Assembly: GCA_013399855.1 (NCBI GenBank)
Contig: VXAY01002852.1
Location: forward strand, 685,220-749,219
Direction: 5' to 3'
DNA length: 64,000 nucleotides
Origin: Oxyruncus cristatus
Taxonomy: Eukaryota > Chordata > Aves > Passeriformes > Cotingidae
Shown: positions 13,670-26,371 of the stretch, one piece after another
Layout: every line of letters starts with the position of its first letter
Numbering within the stretch: the first letter of the stretch is position 1
Program-made: the position numbers and the translations under genes
Notes under the pieces: model-generated
What the model was told of the DNA's origin: nothing
The model's input: the letters and a program-made list of their open reading frames with translations, nothing else
Database searches by the model: none

Positions 13670-14480
13670 TCACAGCAACCCAATCTTCAGAGCATCTCCT
13701 CGGTTAATATTGCCCAATTTTGTATCTTGAGCATCATCTATCTCCTGAACATTGTCTGCATCTCTCTTGCTGTTTCTGCTGTAGTGAAGAAATCCAGCCT
13801 TCTCTGCTGCCACCATATTCCAGACATCTTAATCTTTGGAATCTGTCAACATATGGGCAGTGGGGTCTGGCATGTTGGGAGACTTATGTTTTCTCCCCCC
13901 ACTACGGATGTTCAGCAGTTCTCCAGCACCCCTATTCTCACTGCTGTGTCCATATGGATTGACATTTAGCCACTGTTTACCAATCTTCTCCCTAAGATGT
14001 TGCGAGTCCCCTCTTGCTGACTTGATCATTTGCCTCCTGTGGGCACAATCTCACCAGCATTACCCTGTTTTGGCTCTATGGAAGGTTTATCCTGGCCCTG
14101 CTGGTGCCAGAGGTTGTGACATTCACTGTTTCTACTCTGGCTGTGTCCTGAAGTGACCTTCACTCCTCACATGACCTTCACAATCCTCACATCTGCACGC
14201 ACATATTCCAAAAGGTCAAGTCTTTTCTGCCCCAGCAAAATGCCCAGCTGAGGGCAAAGTGAGACACACAACCGCTCTCAGTCTGGTCTTCTCTATCTGC
14301 TGGGCATGGTATCACTTGCTGCCACAGATACATACACCCCCTGATCCTTATCTGCTCTTGCACCTGAATGTGCACATCAGCCTGGGCTGTGCACTGAGCT
14401 GGCTCATCCCCCTCTGTACTTGGTGGGTCGTGAGAGCTGTCACTGGGTCTCTCTGTCAGGTCAGTGGCAGGGACTGACCA
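13670..14480 (+). pseudogene. MCHR1: Decayed melanin-concentrating hormone receptor 1 gene
   Basis: This looks like the seven-helix exon of MCHR1, a class A GPCR, in decay. Matches in order: the TM1 end AVVKKS (13,778-13,795) followed by IPDILI; MGSGVWH (13,853-13,873) against MGNGVWH; QFSSTPILTA against QFTSTYILTA before TM3; LIICLLWAQ (14,022 on) against LVICLLWAL in TM4; RHTTALSLVFSICWA (from 14,262) against TM6; and ISLGCALSWLIPLCT (from 14,376) against the TM7 ISLGYANSCLNPFVY. About 15 codons covering most of TM2 are missing. The DRY site is replaced by D-I-stop (TAG at 13,967-13,969). The pieces lie in different frames, TM5 is hardly recognisable, a TGA ends the TM4 block at 14,156, and NPxxY is lost. 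It keeps the MCHR1 position and orientation relative to SLC25A17, so it reads as a unitary relic and not a retrocopy. The short N-terminal exon was not found. Confidence 0.82.
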
Positions 14481-15299
14481 CACATTTGCCAAGAGGCAGA
14501 TAGCAAGCCGAAGATTAAAAGTATTTGATCTAAAGGGGACCTGAAGAGATATAAACAGGTGCCTGGAGTCCAGAAAGACTTCAAAAGGGTGTTTAATTTT
14601 CCCTGGTGATTCCACGCTTTAAAATGTTTAAACAAATCTGATGTATAATTTGGTTGAATGACAACTATATATATAGAAGAGAATGGTGATAATAATTCAT
14701 GAAACTTCGGAGGATATAAATGTCAGGGAAGGAGGAGTGGTTGTGCTGGTACTAGTGTGATAGCCAGGAGGACCCAAGTGACTTTGAGAAAAGGAAAAGT
14801 TTGGCTCAGTACAAGGAACAAAAATATAAACTAAATAAAGCGACCTAAAATAAGTAACTGTACAAAGCCTAAGAAACCAAACAAAACCTTTCCTCCAAGC
14901 AGTTATTTTGGAAGAGGAAAAGTACCAGATACTACATTGAGTTCTCTGTGAGCTTCACTCTTGTTGTGGGTTTTTGTATGGAAGCCACTCAAAAAGTTAC
15001 GGTGATGGTGGCTGCCTAAAATGGAAAGAGAGAACAATAATCTCTCTTTGATTTGAACAATCCCCAAAAGGGAGAGGCTGAAACCCCTCAGAAGCAGTAA
15101 ATTAAAACTGAGCAGAAACCTGGCACGTATGGTAAGTGACGCATACAGTGAATGGCACAATCTTCTGTTGGGCTCTGCACATAGAGGACAGACACATCAT
15201 GATTTTCCGTGTCTAAAATAAAAAGACTATAAAAAGTACTTCTTCCCATTATGGAGACAAATAAATTTGACAAGAGCGATTTGTCTTCTTGTTACAGAA

Positions 15300-15382
15300 T
15301 TTTTATCTTTTTTCCAGTTCTAAGAATTTTTCCTTTTTTTCCTCTCTCTTTTTTTTTTTTCTTCTTTCCTCCTTTCCCTGGT
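15300..15382 (+). repeat. Pyrimidine-rich low-complexity tract
   Basis: About 80 bases made almost only of T and C with several T-runs, followed by an A-run with GGGGG at 15,402-15,419. Simple-sequence DNA; the lysine-rich frames on the opposite strand are an artefact of it. Confidence 0.75.
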
Positions 15383-16120
15383 AAAGCTTTAAGTGCAGAG
15401 AAAAAAAAAAAAAGGGGGTCTGATCTAGGTAAGAGTCTGGCACAGATGAGGGATCTGAAACGGGGACAGTATTGCTGCTTTTCACACTGACAGTGCTCTC
15501 TTTTCACTGGAGTGTCCCTGGGGTTTAGAGGATGTGATAAAGCCTGTTCAGTCCAAGTGGAGGAAATGTTGAAAGTTCAGACAAAAATAGACATAGTCTC
15601 CTATTAGAAAACTGTAGCAGGAGATAAACCAAACGTTTAAAGATGTGGAAATCTAAAGTCAGGTTAATGGTCAAAAACAGAGATCAAAGTTGATCTTCCC
15701 AGACAGACCTTTTCTATTTTTCAATGAAGGGGTTTTTTTAAAATGAAGGCTAGAAATTTCTGTATACAGATGGCTGCACTTTGATAGATGAGTGGTAGAA
15801 CAAGGCTGGTCACTGGATCAGTGGGACAGATGCTGCAGAGGAGAGCATCCTCTTGAGCTTTATGAAGCACCGATTCCTGCGCCAGCAGGGAGGCAAAGAG
15901 CTGCTGCGCCATGTTCACAGTACATTAACTGCTGGCATTTTCAGCGCATTCCAAACCCCAGATCAAATAACTCCACTGTGAGGTCATGCTAAAATGCTCT
16001 AATGCTTATTTCTCTCCATCACATCCCAGTTACCAGGCTGCAGGGGCACGGGTGAAAGCGGCATGTGGAAGTTTTAAACTATATAAACTTGGGTTCTTAA
16101 AACTAACAAACGTGCAGTGA

Positions 16121-16969
16121 ATGAGCACTCATTGTTCCGTTGTTCTGTGTTTATCCTTTGGTGAAGAAGCCCTATGGTTCCTGCTGAGAAGTGAGATGAC
16201 AAGTTTAAAAGGGCACGGGCGCAGCACTAGGCAGCAAGTCCCCACATCACCCCACTCTGCATGGCCCTGGCAGGGCCAGGCCGTGCAGAGCCATCGCTCT
16301 GCTCCTTCCTGCTCCCCTGGTTCCTGTGACAAAGGCATCATCTCAGCGCTCCCCTCTGCCGTGCTTCAGGGCTGGGATGGCTGCTGGTTGCTGGCAGGAA
16401 GGAGGCCACCATCACGGCACTCTCCATTCCTCTCCATGTTTTTGAGTTTTCGGTCATTTTGTTTCAAGGGCAGCGCTCTCCGGATGTTTTCATTCTCGTG
16501 TATTTGCAGATGTAACTCTCTGCCAAGTGATGTGCCTTTTTTTATCTGGGAAAATCCTTGGCGTGTTTTACGAGACAGATGTACAAGGCCCAGGAACTAC
16601 CAGCACGTACAAATGTCTGCAATCTTTCTTCAGACGAAGCCCGCAGGCCCAGTGCTTGCCATCCCATCCCAGATAGCAGAAATCAGTGCTCAAAGTGGCG
16701 CCTGGGTGTTGTTTGCAGGAGAGGCTTCCCGGCTGGCCCCAGGCCAGAGCCCACAGCCCGTCCCAGCCCTCAGCAGCGAGGGAGACGTGCAGGCAGTGCT
16801 CTGCTCTTTCTCTGCTCGGCACAGCAGCCCCGCGGTGACAGCACTGCTGATACGCTGGAGAAGGCTCTGGACTGCTTCAGCTGGAGCAGAGTGGGGGATG
16901 AACTGCATTGACCCCTCAAATGGTAAAGCACACAGAGGCTTTAAATCCTCTCTCTTGTTTTGCCAATGA
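16121..16969 (+). other. Long uninterrupted open frame (282 codons), coding status unknown
   Basis: This is the longest gap-free open frame in the window, in a locally GC-richer stretch. The predicted product is rich in Ser, Pro, Ala, Arg and Cys, with no signal peptide, clear membrane segment or known motif. Overlapping frames are also open on both strands (for example 16,558-16,911 plus and 16,690-16,908 minus), which points to a low density of stop trinucleotides and not to selection on one frame. I see no splice sites tying it to other exons. It could be part of a non-coding transcript or chance. I do not assign a function. Confidence 0.15.
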
Positions 16970-19900
16970 GTCCTGCAATGCTGTCCCTGTTTTTATTTAA
17001 ACGCTTATAACCTCAACAGGCATGGAGCAGAGGGTGACAGACAGACTAGCTTTATGTCTGAAGTCAAGGCGTAGCTGCATTAGAAAATCTCAATGAAAGA
17101 GGATGTGGTTTTATTTTTACACTAACAAACCTCATTTCTCTTAGTCAGGTATAGAGAAATGACTGACTTGTTCTAGCTGAAATTTTCCTGAGAGCACAGG
17201 CCATGGACAGACACTCAGTATAGCAATTTTCTGCCCACATTGCTTGTCAATGTTATCAGCAACTTTAAATATGACTTGGTAAGAGGAATGGTCAGGTAAA
17301 CTCAGTCATTAGTATTTTCCTCCCTGTGCCTCTCATAATCAGATCTGGCCTTGTTCATCTTGCTGGGTCAGCAGTTTCATAGCTAGGTGAGGCACTGGAA
17401 GAGCCACATACATGTACCTTCAGGAAGCTGCAATGTTTAGCTATTGTTTTTGGTTTGTGGTAGAGGAAGCAATGTAAAAGGACAAAGGATATCCAGCAGG
17501 ATGACTTGTGGTGTGGAGGAAGAACACTTGCATCATCTCTGAGCACCCACCTCCTGTATTGCTGCTGGTGATGGGTCCATAACACCAATGAATCAATGGT
17601 GGGATTTGTGCTTGCCACTGAAAATATGACCATGGAAGTAGCTGGACAAAGCCTCAGTCAGAATCAGAAGAAACAAATGTGCGTCTTTTCTTGCAGTTCA
17701 GACATCCATATCCTGAGAAAACCATGCACTGTCCAAAATAGTCAGAGCATTCTTATATTTGCCAGCGCAAGACCTGTTTCATTAGTGATATCAAGAGGGA
17801 AAACGCAGATGTTAATGAGGCCAGGCTGTCTCAGTCCACGCTTATTGGTGTTTTGGATTTGCTGTGAGCAGAGTTCCATAACCCAGTGATGTGAACAGGG
17901 GGGGCGTCCCTGGCAGCAGAGCCACCGCGTTGAGGAAAGGCATGTCATTGGGGGTCCTCAGGGAGAAAAGACCCAGCCCCATGGCTTTATTTCTATAGCC
18001 TGTGCAGTTTATCTCTGAGGCGCTCATCTCCCGATTCAGGGAGATGCTCATGGGGCCATTCCTTCCTTCAGCTGCACCTCAGCACAACCGCCACCTCTGC
18101 AGCACTGACACGATGGGTTACAGAAACAGGTGTTCAACCCCGACAGAAAACTGATCTAGGCTAAAACCCAATATGGCAGCAGAACAAGAGAGCTAGATCT
18201 CTTTCAGTGGGGATTGCCACAAAAAAGCCCTTCAGGAAAACACAGCCCTTGGGTTCAGACGGCCAGCCAGGAACATGAGCAGCCCTCCCTGGATTTGGGA
18301 GCATGGGGCTTCCCTGGTCCTGCTGCCTTTCCCCAGCAGAGCAGGTGGGTACCAGGCACCGTACAGTCTGTGGCTGTACTGTACTTTCAGACATTCTGAA
18401 ACCTGCTCAGGGCTGGAAACCCCATACAGATGCCCAGAGGCCACCTGGATGACCATTTGATGTGGGAAAAGCAAATGTGCCAAAGCAAACCCATCTGTGT
18501 AGTTGCCCCACTTGGATTCACTTGAATCCACCAAGACTGACTGGGTTTGTTTCTGGGCTCATTCTTCACACGACAAAAAAGAAGGCGAGTGCCTTTCTTT
18601 CCCCACTTTTACTACTACCCAATGATTAAAAAAATAGTGGTTGGCACAGTGCCCTTTCTACCTTCAAATTTGTCCTCTGTGTCAAAAATCCACATCTCAG
18701 CAAGCTGGTTCTCTGCAAAGCTTCTAGTGATAAAGCAGGAACAGCTGTGTGAATCACCAGCTGTGGCAACATTCAGGGGAAATCTGAGAGAGGGTAAATC
18801 AGTTCATTGAGACCACTGGGAGCTCTGTGTGCCACTGAGAGGACCAACGGCGCAGAAAGCAGCAATGAAAGGTAAAGTTTTCAAGAACAATACAGGATTT
18901 CACTGGTAAATTTACTTTGCAAATACATAAAAGTGTTATCCACAGTGCTACACCCTAATTAAACCTCTCCCTCAAATCACATCCACGGACCCCAATCCTA
19001 CTTGCAGTTCCACTTCCTCTTACATGGTTCTAGGCTTCCCAGCACTAGCATAGCTCACAGCTACCCCCACCTTCAGAGCCTCCTGCAGCCCCAGTTCTGC
19101 TTACTCAGTTGGGGAAATGGGGTTGTTCTTTTTGAAGTTCACCACACGCTTCAACCACAGCCCTGAAGGAGCTGCTCACACGTGGATGTGGGCTGAACCC
19201 CAGGCAGACATTGTTTCTAAACAGCTGGTGATACAGCCCAGCTAAAAAGCAGGAGGCATAGTAAAAGCATGAGTTTCATGGTGAAAAGGAAAGGTAAATT
19301 GAGTTTAAGAACTACATGTCTCTCTTATACTTAATTTAACACTCATTCTGATAGGTCCTGGTGATGCAGACCTTTTATCTGCTGGCTGCAGCCTCTCCCA
19401 CAGTAGTGACTCAGCCAGCCCTCGTTTGAGCGGTAACCTGTCCAAGAGGCCCCAGTAAAGTTCAGCCCCCATGGCCCCAGCTGTTTGTGACTTCCCTAGG
19501 AATGACTGCATCAAGCAAAGCCCAGGAAGAGCTGGTCCAAGTCACTCATTGTTTGAGAAGGGGCGAAGCGCTGCTTCAGGCCTGAGTTAACTTGTGGCCA
19601 GGAAAACCTCCAGGCAATTGTCTGTCCTCCCCATCCTGTGTCCCCTGTCCTTGCTGTTTTATTACAGTAGCAATACTTGAGGAATTGCATTTGCTACTCC
19701 CTTTCTGTTGGATGGGGGCAGGGGAAAACAAAGATGCAAAGGCTTGATGGTACTGCCATTCCTCAGTCAGTCTGCAGGTGGGAAGTTGGGTTGGTGATTT
19801 TGAAAATGTTAGCATTTCCTTCATAAAGTGGCTTTCCACCCAGTATTATGGTCCCCCAGCCTTTCTCTACTGGCAGGAGAGCTCTGCCACTGAGAGAAGC

Positions 19901-21224
19901 CACCCTGCTGACCCTCATTGTGCCACCCACGGCAACATTGCTGCCTGATCCCATGGAAAACCAATCTAAGTAGATAGAGTTTAGAAAAAAATAAAATAAA
20001 ATTAAGCAGAGCTTTAAAAAACCAAACAGGAAAGCTTTTTTATCAGATCTGCTCCCTGCACTGGCTCATTAAATGCTTCAGTGAGGATTAAACTAGGGTG
20101 AAGACGGCCTCACTTACTCCTATCCTTGCATTGCCCCTGCCCTGGCCCTGCCTGGCTGCTGTCCAGGTGGCACAAAGCACTCAAGCAGAAGATGCCAGAT
20201 GTAATAAACCAGGTGACATCTGGGAGGCAGGATACGTGTGAGCAGTTTGACCATGCAAATGCTTGGGACAGCTCCAAGAGGGGAATGAACAAGAGGTGAA
20301 AGCAGGGAGATGCTGAGCTTGATTCCCCAGGACCTGGCAAAGAAGTTTCCTGGGCTGTTCGGGGGATTTGTTGTATACTGCAGGACAAACAGCACTGCCT
20401 GCAATCCCCAGGGTCAGAGACCTGAGAGCTCCCCATTGCCACCCCAAGAAGGCATCCAGAGGCAGTTTTGGTCCTGAGTCAGCCACTTTGCTCCAGGCAG
20501 GAAACTAAGAAAAGTGTTTATGTCTTCCTCAAGAGGAAAATAAAAACAGAGAAAAACCCTCCACTTGGGATTACAGGAATGAAAGATGGGCAACAGGACA
20601 CACTATTTCCAGTGCTGGGAAATGCAGCTGTTGTGTCAACCAGCTGCTGCTGGCAGTCCCACATGGCATGATAAATGGGATCGGGCTTGATGTGGAAGCC
20701 AGCTGGACTGCACTGGTCAAACCCTTATGGGAAGAGATGAGAACTTGAGAAAGTGTCTGTCCACATTCAAACATGGCTTTGGAGAACATCAGCTATCAGT
20801 GTCCCCCCTTGTGCTGTGGGGTGGATGCTGCGAGCCACCAGCACCCCAAACCCACACACAGGGTTTGTCCTTGAGGGCAGCAAGAGATTTCAAGGGAAAT
20901 CTCTTTTATGGTAACCTTTTCCTTTCACACACTGCAAAACCAACATCCTGTTCTGCTCAGTCTGAGATATGATCAGGTAGCAAAAAAAAAAGGAAGCGAA
21001 TGAGCTGAAAGGTGAGTGTCCTGAAAGCCCTGGGCGTGCTCTTGTATGCACTGGAAGTTTCCCTTCACCTGATGCAAATGAAGAAAAGCCACTGAGAAAC
21101 CACATGGAACCCCTTCAACCGCATCCGAACCAGCTACATGCCTGATGGAACCACTGCCTCATTGATCTCTGCCAGCAACTGAGGGCTGAAAACCCCAGTG
21201 GGCAACTTCGTTCAAAAATAAACA

Positions 21225-21836
21225 TCATGAACACATTGGCTGTGATGTTTTGTACGAGAAATAATGTGGCCAGCAGGACAGGGCAGTGATCATCCCCCCC
21301 CACTCGGCACTGGTGAGGCCGCACCTCAAATCCTGTGTTTAGTTTTGGGCCCCTCTCTACAAGAATGGCATTGAGGGGCTGGAGCGTGTCCAGAGAAGGG
21401 CAATGGAGCTGGGGAAGGGGCTGGAGCACAAGTCTAATGAGGAGCAGCTGAGGGTGTTGGGACCTTTTAGTCTGGAGAAAAGGAGGCTCAGGGGAGACCT
21501 TATCACTACAACTACCTGAAAAGAGATTTGAGCAAGGTGGGGGTTGGCCCCTTCTCCCATGTAACAAGAGGAAAAGGCCTCAAGTTGTGCAGGGTAGGTT
21601 TTGATGGGATATTTGGAAAAACATCTTCACCAGAATGGTTGTCCAGCAGTGGAACTGGCTGCCCAGGAAAGCAGTGAAGTCACCATTCCTGGAGGTATTT
21701 AAAAGACATGTAGATGTGGCACTTAAGGACACGGTTTAGTGGTGGACTTGGCAGAGCTGGGTTAACAGTTAGACTCTATAATCTAAAGGTCTTTTCCAAC
21801 CTAAATGATTCTATGATTCCATGATTCTATTCTATC
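21225..21836 (+). mobile_element. CR1 LINE 3' fragment
   Basis: Typical avian CR1 3' end: TGAGGCCGCACCTCAAATCCTG, then GGGCTGGAGCGTGTCCAGAG, GGAGAAAAGGAGGCTCAGGG and GAGGTATTTAAAAGACATG, ending in TTTTCCAACCTAAATGATTCTATGATT repeats at about 21,800-21,833. It is 5'-truncated and its reverse-transcriptase-end frame is broken. The same subfamily appears again at about 56.0 kb. Confidence 0.93.
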
Positions 21837-22952
21837 TTTGTAGCCCAGAGAACATACAGATGGGGACTCCCCTGTTACAGTGCCAGCAGCTCTGCAGGAT
21901 AACATCCTGATTTCTGTATCCCAGAGAAGCTTGGAAGAAGTCAAACTGCAAGTTCTCTTGCAGAAGTAGCCTTAAATAGTAATAGCCTTGCAGGGGACTC
22001 ACATACTGTCCTAGAGGAGACCTTACCTGCCTGTTTTGAAAAAGCAGTGTTTTCAGACAGCTGAACAACCCCTTCTCCCTTCAGCTTTAAATAGATTTTC
22101 TTAATAAAATGATGACTTTGTCCCTATTTGGGGGGCTTGTTGGACCGTTTGATTGCTCAAAATTGGATGTGAAGGATTCTCTGATGCATTGAAAGTAACT
22201 TTGCCAAGCAGGATGGTTGAAAGCTGAAACAGCAACTTAGCCCCTTTCTAAAGGTTGCTGACAGCATCTAATGTGGTAGTGCCGATGTGCCTTTTTAAAA
22301 TTCAGAGGACAATTATTGTGTCCTTCTGCCCACACCTCTGTTTGCCAGCCTTGCAACCCAGCCCTTCTGACAGGGGAAAGGCAAAGCCCACAGCAGTTGA
22401 TTATTGGCTTCTCTGCCCCTTATTTTTATCCTCTGCTGTGCAGCTGGCATTTTGTTTTCACACTGCTGTACTCAATGCAAATTAATCATGTTTAAAAGGG
22501 ACAGGAATATTGCTGTCAGATGTACTAGAGCTTGGCCCTTCCCATAAACTGACTTCCACAGATTAAGTTGTTTAGAAATCTGTGGATGTAATTAATATAA
22601 CAGCCAAAGGGCAGGAGTATTTAAGCAGAGAACAAAAGGGAAATTCTGTGTGAAATAAGCTTCATTTTTATTGCTAAAAAGATGATTTGAACTAAAGTAT
22701 TCAACTTCATCAGTGAAGTCATGGCAAAATTACCAATAAATAAAATAAAGAACCCTGACAAACTCACTCTGCTATTGTCTAGCTGCTCCAAGGAGCTTTT
22801 GCCATCTCATGGCAGCTGCCCTGGTACAGAAAAGACAAACTGTTTTTGGCCAGCAGCTCCCTCCAGCAGCCCAGCCCTGTTAGCTGCTCACAGAGGAGGC
22901 AGGGCCTGACTGGCAGGGCAGAGGGAATGCCAAGGAGAGGCAACTTGGCTCC

Positions 22953-23293
22953 TGGAGAAGAGAAAGCCCTAGGGAAACTTTATTACAGCCTTGCAGTACT
23001 TGAAGTGAACCTTTAAGAAGGATAAGGACAAACTTTTTAGCAGGACCTTGTTGCAATAGAATAAGGGGTAAACCGAAGAAGGGTCAATTTTAGATAAAGG
23101 AAGAAGTTTTTTACAACGAGGGTGGTGAAGCACTGGAGAGCACACATTGCCCGCAGAGGTGGTAGATTCAAGGTCAGGCTGGATGGGGCTCTGAGCAACC
23201 TGGTCTAGTTGAAAATGCCCCTGCTCATTGCAGGGAGGTTGCACTAGATAGTCTTGAAAAGTCCCTTCCAACCCAAACCTTTCAATGATTTGA
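22953..23293 (+). mobile_element. CR1 LINE 3' fragment
   Basis: A more diverged CR1 tail: the equivalent of CCTTATTGCAGCC near 22,976, a block matching GGAAGAAGTTTTTTAC...GGTGGTGAAGCACTGGA, then AGGCTGGATGGGGCTCTGAGCAACCTGGTCTAG and TCCCTTCCAACCCAAACC with TCAATGATT at the end. Confidence 0.9.
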
Positions 23294-24511
23294 ACATCCC
23301 GGAGATTCTGGGAAACTCTTAACCACTGACAGAGAAATCAAATTGCAGTACTCTCTTCTTGAAGGACCCCCAAAGCTGGAGTGGATCCCAACACAGAGGC
23401 AGGCACAGCTGGCCCTGCAGTCTAAACTATTATCACGGATAGCTGAATCAGCACAAAATTAACTGAGGGAGAGGAAATGAGAGACAGAGTGGGAAAACAA
23501 AGGCAAGATGAATGGGAAGAACAGGAGAGAAGCAATCCCTGTCACTGGCCCCCACAGCACCTCCTCTGAAGGGCTCTGTATGCTCTTGCCCACCACCCTC
23601 ACATGTGTACTCACAATGAAAAGTGATATGTTGTACAAAAACATGACTTAGTTTCCTTCTCATCACTAGCTCTTGGCACAGTGCCTCCCTCATGAGCAGC
23701 TTGTGTGCACAAAGGATGTCTGACACCTGCTACAACAGAGCCAGACTCAGAGTTCTCTAAGTGCATCCCTCTTGCTGGCTCCAGGGCTGCTGGCACAATG
23801 AGGGGGTGAAGCTGCCAATTGCCCGAGAGATGACAATTTCAGCACAAAGCAGAATTAGTGGGAAGGTGGGTTGGAATGGAGGCAGGAGGAAGCAAAGCTG
23901 TATGGGTGTGAAATGCCAGGAGCAGTGAACGGCAGTTAGGATGGGTGAAGAGGGCTTTTGTTATTAAAAACGGCTAAAAGAGGTGGGGGGCACCTGTCCC
24001 TGAACTTCAGAGCCCGGAACAAGGAGCCCATCCCTTTGCAGCTGTAACTCATCTCTGCTTGCCAAGGCCACTGGTGGACGTGTATGTCCGTAGTGTCAGA
24101 TTCCAAACTTGGAAATAACTGGTGACCCTTGTGTCAGCTGAGGGAGCAGTCAACCAGCAAGAAACACTGTGGGCAAGGGGCAGGAGATTGTCAAGCACAG
24201 AGGAACAGGGAATTGGTGACAACTGAACAGGCATGAAGGGGACGGAAAGTCCTCCAGGAGCAAGGACAGGAAGGGAAGGATACTCATGCAGGACTCCAGT
24301 GCAGTGTTTCTGGGGGCTGACTGCAAAGCTGCTCTAGGAGGCAGGGATGCTGAGGGACCAGGTGCACAGAAAGGAAAAGTATTGAGAGCTTTTGCCACAG
24401 GGTTTGTTGCATTTTACCAGCAGATACTTTGCAGTACCTTTAAGTGGGCCCCTGGGTGTCTGGGAGTCTCTTGAGCCGCGTTGCTGTGCAAAGGGAGTGA
24501 GTGACAACGAT

Positions 24512-25310
24512 GATCACAGAATCACAGAACACACTGAGTTGGAAGGACCCACAAGGATCATCAAGTCCAAACCTTAGCCCTGCACAGGACCATCCCCAAA
24601 AGTCAACTTCATGCCTGAGAGTATCATCCAAATGCTTCTTGAACTCTGTCAGGTTTGGTGCTGTGACCACTCCCTGGGGAGCCTGTTCTGGTGCCAACCC
24701 CTCTTTGGGGGAAGAACCTTTTTCTAATATCCAACCTAAACCTCCCCTGACACAAATTCAGGCCATTCCCTCAGGTCCTGTCACTGGTCACCACAGAGAA
24801 GAGCTCAGTGCCTGCCCCTCCTCTACCTTCACAAGGAAGTTGTAACTGCAATGAGATCTCCCCTCAGTCTCCTCTTCTCCAGCCTGAACACACCAAGTGC
24901 CCTCAGCCACTCCTCATACGGCTTCCCCTCAAGGCCCTTCACCATCTTTGTTCCCCTCCTTTGGGCACTCTCTAAAGCTTAATATCTTTCTTATACTGTA
25001 GTAACCAAAACTGCCACAATATTCAAGGTGAGGCCACCCCAGTGCAGAGCAGAACAGAGCAGGTCAATCCCCTCCCTTGACCAGCTGGTGATGCTTTGCC
25101 TGATGCCCCCCAGGACATGGTTGGCCCTCCTGGCTGCCAGGGCACTGCTGACTCATATTCAACTTGCTCTGGACCCCCAGGTCCCTTTCTGTGGCACTGC
25201 TTTACAGCACCTCATTTTTCCCAGTCTGTATGAACATCTGGGGCTGCCCCATTCCAGCTGCAGGATCCAGCACTTTCCCTCGTTGAACTTCCTGATGATG
25301 CCACCCTCTG
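24512..25310 (-). mobile_element. CR1 LINE 3' portion, about 0.8 kb
   Basis: Minus-oriented CR1. The plus strand begins with ATCACAGAATCACAGAAC...GTTGGAAGGACCC, continues through the reverse complement of the CR1 tail, and runs past the usual short fragment into upstream parts (CCCCTCAGTCTCCTCTTCTCCAGCCTGAACA, GACCCCCAGGTCCCTTTCTG, ATGAACATCTGGGGCTGCCCC). It is the longest CR1 copy in the window. Frames are interrupted, so it is not active. Confidence 0.93.
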
Positions 25311-26287
25311 CAGCACCTCCATGGTGAGAGGCAGGAGCTGGAAGGCGATGGCAGCAGTGGGCAGGCTGTGCTATGAGCAGGGAATAGAAATGGCAGCAGG
25401 TTTGGCAGCAGATTAGCTGCCCACTCACCTTCAAGATACTAATTAGCACAATGTGACACTTCTACCCAGCCCTTCTCTGCTGGGAGGTCCCCAGCTGGGT
25501 TGCAGTGCAAGGCCTGGCACCTGTGTGGGAAGGGGTGTCACTGCTGATTTTTTGTTGGTGGCAATAGAAATCGGCCTCCAGAAGGACTGCTTTGGTTGCC
25601 TTTTATTTATTTTTCCTGCATGTTTAAATGTTTCCAGGGAGAAGATTTGGGTTTGTTTGGTTTAGGTTTTTTTTTTCATTTTGGGGCTGTTTGGTCTTTT
25701 TTTTTTTTAATTACACCTGGGTAAAGACAGTATGGGCTGTGAAAAGAAAGGCCCTAAAAATGGCAGATGTATCCCCTCCTTTAGGCTGTCCCTGCCATGG
25801 GGTTGTCAGCCCCTCATGGACACATCTGCCTGCAAGATTTGACAGAAATTAAAGAATAATGTGACTTAACCTGAACAGCACACGTAGACTTGCCTGTTCC
25901 TGCAATTACACAGTCAGGAAATTATTTTTGATCAACTGCTTCTGAATACCTTCCTATGCAAGCAAAACCTGGCAGGATTCCTTTCCTCTTTCGTCATTGG
26001 GGAATACCAAAGGGGATACTGAGAGGCCCTGAAAGCACGTTATGAAACCACCATGAGGGGCAGGAACCTTAGCATGAAGAAGAACTGGATTCTTGCCCAT
26101 CCCAGCCAGGAACATTGGAGACTGCTCTGTCTAGACATGCTCATGGGGATGTAGTGACAGCTCGCACACTGCCTTGGTGAAGTGGTCTAGACTGTGAAGG
26201 GAGGTGGAAATTGTATGCATGTAACTCACCAGGGAAATTACAAGAGTAATCTTATATTTCAAAAGTAGTCAAACAATCCAGCATGCA

Positions 26288-26371
26288 TTTTGCATCAGTG
26301 ACCTACACACACTGTTTAATATGAGGGGGTTTTGTATCAGTGACCAACACATATTATTTAATATGAGATGG
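26288..26371 (+). repeat. Tandem duplication, two 42-bp units
   Basis: Units 26,288-26,329 and 26,330-26,371 both follow the pattern TTTTG-ATCAGTGACC-ACACA, then TTTAATATGAG. The period is exactly 42 bases with only a few substitutions. It lies in non-coding DNA. Confidence 0.8.

Larger units (their letters stand above)
14481..21224. other. Non-coding DNA between the MCHR1 relic and the first CR1
   Basis: No known exon is seen. It includes a pyrimidine tract at about 15,300-15,382 next to an A-run at 15,402-15,414, a GC-richer stretch around 16.1-16.9 kb with a long open frame (listed separately), and unique-looking sequence to 21.2 kb. Confidence 0.5.

Noticed and set aside
15292..15507. 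Lysine-rich small proteins
   Set aside because: Translation of a pyrimidine tract on the opposite strand.
24512..25327. Open frames of 85-114 codons around 24.4-25.4 kb
   Set aside because: They lie inside a CR1 element or its antisense.
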